Assembly: GCA_900708905.1 (NCBI GenBank)
Contig: CAADRB010000036.1
Location: forward strand, 712,426-776,425
DNA length: 64,000 nt
DNA from: Hymenolepis diminuta
Taxonomy: Eukaryota; Platyhelminthes; Cestoda; Cyclophyllidea; Hymenolepididae
Reading direction: 5' to 3'
Positions 57,801 to 64,000 of the stretch are shown one piece after another. The notes under the pieces were generated by a model, which ran no database searches, had not been told where the DNA came from, and worked only from the letters and a program-made list of their open reading frames with translations. How positions within the stretch are numbered: position 1 is the stretch's first letter; each line of letters opens with the position of its first letter. A program made the position numbers and the translations under genes.

Positions 57801-60700
57801 GACCCTCCCTGATTACGATACCGGTCAAAAAGCACTGAACATCATAGACGAACATTTGCTGCAACCCGGTGACAAATCGCGAAATTTGAACTGCTTACTT
57901 AGTAAATATTGTAAAACCTGATTCTAAAAGTCAAATACAGTAAGATTATTTAATACCTTGAAGTTACTCTTTATATCTTTTTGATCCTCTCCCCTTTATC
58001 ATTTGTTGAACTTCCTCTTAATTGATTAAAGTTACTTTCCACAAATAAAAAGGCAAATTTATTGCATGACTGTGAATAATTATAGTAATACCATAACTGA
58101 TATTTACTCGGAAATTAGATAATTAATTTAACTTCTTGATTAGGCCAGATCTTCAAACTTGCCGATAATAATCTTGACTTCATGAGGCGTTGGTTATGTG
58201 TTTAAGGGAAAATATCATAATTTTATGCGACAATTTACGTTTTCCCATAGGAAAGCAAATTTTGCCTTGGAAATTATCTTCTACCTAGATGAAAGCTTTA
58301 AGTTTGAAACACTACTAAATTTTACCATTATTGCACCTCACTTACAGTGATAAAATCCTCTTCCAATCGATTTTTCATCCAACCTAGAATTAAAGGAAAA
58401 TATTCTATTGAGGTGGAACCTAAGTAAGATTGAAAAAAGGAATTGATTGAATTTAACTCTTTTCGGAGGTAAAAGAATGTTTTTAATTTTTTTCCAAAAG
58501 TTTCAATTTGCCCTTCGTAAGAAATTACAACTTCTTTGCTGTAAGAGACTTAATTGGAAAGCTCATCAAACTTCTTGAATAGAAAAAACTTTGTATTTTT
58601 GCATATTTTCTTTCAGAAAAATTCTATGTTGACAAATTCGTCGTTATTTGTTGTTTTTTTACTAAGGCTAGGGTGAAAGTTGAGATCGATTAAAATAATT
58701 AAGCATAAGTTATTTTTTGCACTAGATAAATTTGTTATAAATATTGCCGCTACTTCGTGACTCACCGCTGTTTTCTGTTCACACGTCGTTATTCACGATA
58801 CGTCCATACGTGAATGTCAATTTTCATTAAATTATTTGATTGATTCATTTCCGATTTCCCACTGCGCCTTCTAGAAAATTCTTACCTGAATTCGTGCATG
58901 CAATGTGATCACTTATCCCCTATATAGCTTTGTGTAATCCTTATCCAGTATGTTTATTTCTTATGAGTTTTGGTTCCCATGCTAAATCCGCATACGCATT
59001 CTTCAGATCCTTATTTTAACCCATGTCTAAATAAACGGTTTACCATTTTTATTCAAGAAGAGGACTCCAAAAGAGATTTACTCACTGTTCCTACTAACAT
59101 TCCAAGATATAAACTTCAAGATTACTATAGTCGTGAAAGACTGTTCAAATATATAGCGTTTTAGTTGATTACATAGCGGATTGGATTGAACTATTGATGA
59201 AACTTCAATAATTACAGATATTTTTTTGATACTACCTAACATATTTCAAATCGTGAGAGAATATTTATTTGATTAAAGCATAAGATCCACCACGTCCTTA
59301 ACTGCGTTCACTTAAGTTCTAAGCGTTAAAGATATTCTCAAGGTACACAAACCTTGAAGTCATTCTCACACTTTGACTAACTTTCCTAAATGATATTACT
59401 TTCAAATGTGTTAGTCAGGAAGCGATATAATATCAGGACAAATCTATTCAGATTGATATCTGCTAAGTTAATAAAAAATTATGATTTATTTAGATTGCTT
59501 GGTACAAATGCTGACCCGAATTCATTTGAAATTACGATCAAATCATAAAACTCTAGTGGTCGATATGCCAGATTCCCATTGGCTTCTGATTTTGGAAGAA
59601 TTTTCATTGGTCAAAGAGGCCCTATAATTACGTAGTTTGTAACAAATTTAAGTGGTTAATTTCCTGCAATGTTTAATGTGATTATTCTGTCGTCTCCGTC
59701 GTACTTCCGTTGAAGTGCTTTTATACCGCTTTTATAGTTTTCTTTGCCAATATCCGGTTTACTTGATGCTGTAATTACTCCAAATATAGTTTAAGATTAC
59801 GTTCGGATATAACGCAGGACCCGTGCATTGAGAAAACCCTTGTCTACATAAGGGTTTATTAAAAAACAGGTTAAAAACTAGCTAGAGAGAGTAATATAGC
59901 ATAAAGGAATATAATAACATGAAACAATTGAGGAAACAGCAATTTTGCTGCAAGAGCCCTGAGACTTTAGTTAAGTAAATCACGGGTCTAAGCGCTTCAT
60001 TTGTTCATCTTAGGGGATGTTGATCTGCTTGCTAGCAAGTGCTTCCGTACTGACTGGCGAGGTTGCTGATTTATCTTTCTCCTGATACCTCAGCAGCTTG
60101 GTAGCTTACAGTATAAAGACGAATGATTGGTATTTAATAATGTTTTAGGGCAAAATTCACTTCTTCAGTTGGTTTGATTTTGATATTTAGAGATCAGTAT
60201 TAAAGTCTGATTTTTACTTTATAAAGCAAATAAAATCAACTCATTGAAGTTGATGATTTATTTGTTTACTCTGGTCATTTAAAGCTTAACACTTAAATAT
60301 ACATTTTTAAACACATGGTAGGGGTTACATAAGTCTATGTGCAATATCTCACGGTCTAAAACAGTCAAAACCGAGTTTAAAATGGAAGATAGCACTGAAA
60401 TCAAGTTTTCTTAAGGATAAGGAATAACTAATTTTATAACTTATCAGTTGCTCTTTATTAAAGATACATCTGCTCAGACTGTAGGAGTAAGATTGGATAG
60501 GAATTTTACCTCAAACAACGGCCCACTAATGGAAAAATAAATTTAATTATATAGAATTGTTTATGGAGTTTATGTTTATGATTTGCTGCCTGGTTGGCCA
60601 ATAATTGCAGCAATGTCTTCGCCATAGCTATTAAAAATCCAGGTGTGAGCATGAGGATCCAATAATCGATAATCCAGCGCATGAGACATGGGGTTTGGGA
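54850..60700. other. intergenic, no gene recognised
   Basis: AT-rich, with short ORFs on both strands. A TA-rich microsatellite lies at about 57705-57750. Nothing here matches a known protein motif by eye. Confidence 0.45.
57705..57750. repeat. TA-rich microsatellite
   Basis: Imperfect TATATA tract containing ATATGTTATATATATAT and a CGG interruption. Confidence 0.6.
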
Positions 60701-60746
60701 ATTTCTCTCAAGTGCAGTGAAAACATTCGATTAGACCTTCTAACTC

Positions 60747-60770
60747 CCACCCCCCCCCCTCCTCCTCCTT
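60747..60770. repeat. C-tract followed by (TCC) repeats
   Basis: A run of C residues followed by TCCTCCTCCT, a strong C-rich low-complexity block in an otherwise AT-rich region. Confidence 0.7.
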
Positions 60771-60899
60771 TTGAACTTGAATTTCCTCCATAGATTTGAT
60801 TGTGTAGAGTTTGCACTCAGGTGTGAATCAAGAATTTGGTAATCTTCAAACCCTACAATTCGGTTTTATTTCTCACTCTTGAGGTACTTACTCCATTTT

Positions 60900-62130
60900 T
60901 GATAGTGCCGTATTTTGTTGAGATTCTTTTGGATGATAGTTTGAGTTGAAGTTTACTGTATTAGACTCTGACGTCGATCGTCACATCTTCAATTGATTGA
61001 TAGAGCTGATAGTCAAGTTCTTCGATCCAGTCCAGGCTTGGTATGTTCAAATTTGTATTCTTACTCACACAGCACCGGTCGTCATAGTAGACTTTTTATT
61101 TGGTTTCATTTGCTAAGTTTTGAATTCCTCCCGATGCATCTCTAATGGAAGTAGAAATGGGACTTAATAGTGGACTTCTGATTTTCCGCCACGTTCTATG
61201 TTTGATCAAGGAGACATCTGAGCTATCTCTTAATTTGATGGGCATTGATTCTCAGACTTATCTGTTTGTGCCTGTTGACTCCATTGACCTTAACTGTTAC
61301 ATTGAACGAATTTCCTCGTCTTGGAGATTTTCGACCACTTTTCCGCATAATCTCTGGTTGTTACAAACTATTCTCCTCAAGATTTAAAGATTTTCTTAGA
61401 TTTTTGTCATATTGTTTGTTGCTTTAAGCCTTCCTCCTTTCTTTTGAAGAATCTTGCTTGAACTATTTGTTTTTAGCAAAGGACTTATTTCTTGCACGGC
61501 AACACGATTCCTAATTACCACTTTTACAACAGTGTTGACACGTATGCTGCTTAAATGGACAGAACTGGGCAAAATGTTATTCATTGCAAAGCCATCAAGC
61601 AGATAGAGGTGTGGAGGATGGATGAATATGCCATTTTGGAGAATCTGGTTGGGAATGGCAGACTGAATAACCGTTGAAATTTTAATTTGTTTGTGGACAT
61701 TTTTAATAAAAACCATATCCTTCAGGTTCTCGATCCGATGGCATTCAGCAACGACATCTGAGAGTGTGGTTTTTGGTTCTTTCTCTATTCATTTTAGGAG
61801 GTCGGATGGAACGTTAGCATTTTCCGGCGATGTGAAACTACACACATAGAGAAGAGATTTCAGCTTGTTGTCGGAAACATTCTGGAAGTCGGTTCTTTCA
61901 AATTCACTGTTAAGTCGACTTGAAAAAGTTTCCTAGTCCTCTTCAGGTCTTCCAAAAATGGTTAGACATCGAAATCTGATATTGAATACTGACGTCTCTT
62001 CTCCCAATTAATTTCACAACTGTTTAGTAGCTTCACCGAATTCTAGGTCTGTTGACTTTTTGGGAAAGATTGAATTGGTAAACTTCTCGTACTCGGTTGT
62101 ATTCAATTTTCACAATAGGATTTGAACTCT
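60900..62130 (-). mobile_element. Ty3/gypsy gag-protease relic
   Basis: Minus-strand frames, broken by stops and shifts, give ordered polyprotein blocks. A gag stretch with EDYETFSSRLNSEFERTDF and LKSLLYVCSFTSPENA (about 61930-61830) is followed by TLSDVVAECHRIENLK. A cysteine-rich zinc-knuckle-like segment CPFKQHTCQHCCKSG lies at about 61560-61515. A retropepsin region DSSDVSLI (about 61230) follows, then DASGG and LNIPSLDWIEEL (about 61045-61010). Gag, nucleocapsid and protease occur in the expected order, so this is one element. No reverse transcriptase was recognised further along, and no LTRs were identified. Confidence 0.75.
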
Positions 62131-62599
62131 TTTATCAGGGACATTTTTCATCTCTGTTCGGAATATGTCCTCGTATTTCTAAAATTACTTTGCGAACTTG
62201 CAATATTTTCAGCACTGTCATAGATGCGATAATTACAAAACACTTTGATAGCGGTAATAGTAAGAAATCTAGAGGTAGTCCCATACTAATCAGTATTTCT
62301 TTTGGTTGACTATCAAGTACTTTTAAAAATATTTCAGTTTTGGAGGACTGTTGATTTTTTAAATTCAAATTCATTCATTTTCAACATTGCTTTGCAGTGT
62401 CTCTTGACCCTAGTATCAAATTATCTTGATAAAAGCTTTTTATTATGATATGGAATTTGACGGCTCTAGAATCGAACTCGTGAATCTTAGATTTGAAAAT
62501 AAACAAATTTCCCTTTTCTTTATTAGTTAGCTTGTTAGTTTTCAAACTATTTTATACCCATGTTATTTTCAACACCATAGTCTAGATCTTTTAGATGTA

Positions 62600-64000
62600 C
62601 TAGTACCTAGTTGTCTTTACCTGATACAAGATGAAAATCTGTCAATTCTGGACTTTTACATCCTTAGATAGTTGTATCAAGAGAGAGAACTTAAATGAAA
62701 AATTTAGTCAGTTATAATGAGAAAATATACTAGTTTACCCTATGCTGAGCTGAAAGATATGAATTGCCCATTACAAATTAAGTTGAATTTGAAGATCTAA
62801 GCTGATTGCATTACCAAAGTAATATAAGTTTAGCTGAGCCCTGTGACTCACTTGTCAATTCAGCTACCAATTTTACTTCACTGAAATTTACTTTATTCCA
62901 CTTTTTTTTCCTTAAACTAAAAATATCTCACCCCGATTTCTGTTTCCTTACTATCTGGTTTCTGACTAGAGTCTCGAAGGGTTATAGATCTACCAATTTT
63001 CAATACCATTTCTGGGTTTATGGGGGTGCATTAAAGTGTCTTGCTTAAATATCTCGTTGCTTATACGTTTATATCGTGTTCTTCGTTTAGGAATTGACCT
63101 TTGGTTTTTCTACCAGTAAACTGAAAACGGCACTATAAGGTAGTAAAGATTGAACTACCTGTCCAAATTCCGCTTGGGGCACCAGAACGAATATTAATAT
63201 TTGAAAAGTTCTAATTAATCTTGTCATGCAACTACAGGCGTCGCGAGCAATGTTGTTGATGCGTTAGCCGAAATATCCCGACCAATACATTGTAGTACTT
63301 TGCTTCTATATCTGACATTCACCTGCCATGACCTACATATAGCAGTGCGAAAATATTAATCTGGTACTATACTCTCCCTTCCGGATTAATCAAAATCCAT
63401 GCATTTTTTCCATCTTATAGTAGAGAGAGAAGATTACATATATCCCATAATGAATTGGGAACTATTATTATCACTGCATCTTTCACACCTTCATAAGAGA
63501 GCCATTAGTTATGATATTATACGTAAAAGGCGATCTTAGTTACACTTAATATTCCACTTTCTAAATACATAATGCACTAGCTCAAATTCCTGATTGTTTT
63601 TCTTTATATTTTGTTATTAGCCGCAATTGAACCCACCATTACATCGATTTTTCGTTGATCGCTATTCCTATTTTAATTTTCAAAATCTTTTTTCATCAAC
63701 TGAAATATATAATGTTATATTTATGCCGTTCGTTGCACCACTTGGTATTCAAAGTATTCGTTCGTTATTTTTTTATTGTGGTCCTTGTCTTATATAAGAA
63801 GCATGGTCTGGATAAATCGTTACTAGGGCGCATCATATAGATAAGGAATGTAAATATAAAAGGGCATAAAGTGTATGAGATTTATGAAAGGTGGAAATAA
63901 GGAAAAATAAGCTTACAGATTACGGATAGTGAGGGCAGGGGGCCATTTGCCTCGCTAGAGCGATAGCGACTGATGACTACGTAGTCCGATCTAGCCTATT
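62600..64000. other. no gene recognised to window end
   Basis: AT-rich sequence with short ORFs only. An 80-codon plus-strand ORF (62806-63048) has no recognised motif. Confidence 0.4.

Overview
The window is eukaryotic and AT-rich: genes are split by canonical GT-AG introns, AATAAA signals follow the stop codons, and decayed transposable elements fill much of the remaining space. Several introns are only 35-43 bp, neighbouring same-strand genes sit about 90-170 bp apart, and one reading frame makes sense only if its start codon comes from a spliced leader. Together these suggest a parasitic flatworm (Platyhelminthes, schistosome- or tapeworm-like). The species cannot be named from the sequence alone. 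All gene identities were read by eye from remembered family motifs, with no database search.

Layout. 1.6-5.1 kb (minus): a ten-exon p53/p63/p73-family transcription factor. 5.2-16 kb: mostly gene-free, with a tRNA-like repeat, a C2H2 zinc-finger fragment, a decayed non-LTR retrotransposon (LINE) and a short 7SL/Alu-like sequence. 16.1-27.1 kb (minus): ATG4 autophagy protease in six exons; its large introns hold a decayed exon copy, a complete but defective mariner-like transposon and a dead Ty3/gypsy integrase. 27.3-28.0 kb (minus): MRPL20. 28.7-37.8 kb (plus): TOMM20, a CLCC1-like chloride channel and QNG1 (queuosine salvage), tightly spaced head to tail, possibly followed by an unidentified gene from 37.96 kb. 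42.4-46.8 kb (minus): a GT10 alpha-1,3-fucosyltransferase in six exons. 50.9-54.8 kb (plus): a PPP1R14/CPI-17-type inhibitor of protein phosphatase 1. 55-64 kb: no gene recognised, apart from a decayed gypsy gag-protease relic at 60.9-62.1 kb and low-complexity tracts.

How the genes relate. MRPL20-ATG4 (minus) and TOMM20-CLCC1-QNG1 (plus) diverge from a shared 655-bp interval. They look like two opposed polycistronic units resolved by spliced-leader trans-splicing. Several members are mitochondrial or membrane housekeeping genes. The most striking detail is that CLCC1 has no genomic ATG in front of its signal peptide, whereas a spliced leader ending in AUG, as described in flatworms, would supply one in frame. 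Five genes (p53, ATG4, MRPL20, TOMM20, fucosyltransferase) can be joined exon by exon with consistent phases and yield near-normal protein lengths. PPP1R14 also joins cleanly but its last exon is less certain, and QNG1 needs one non-canonical junction.
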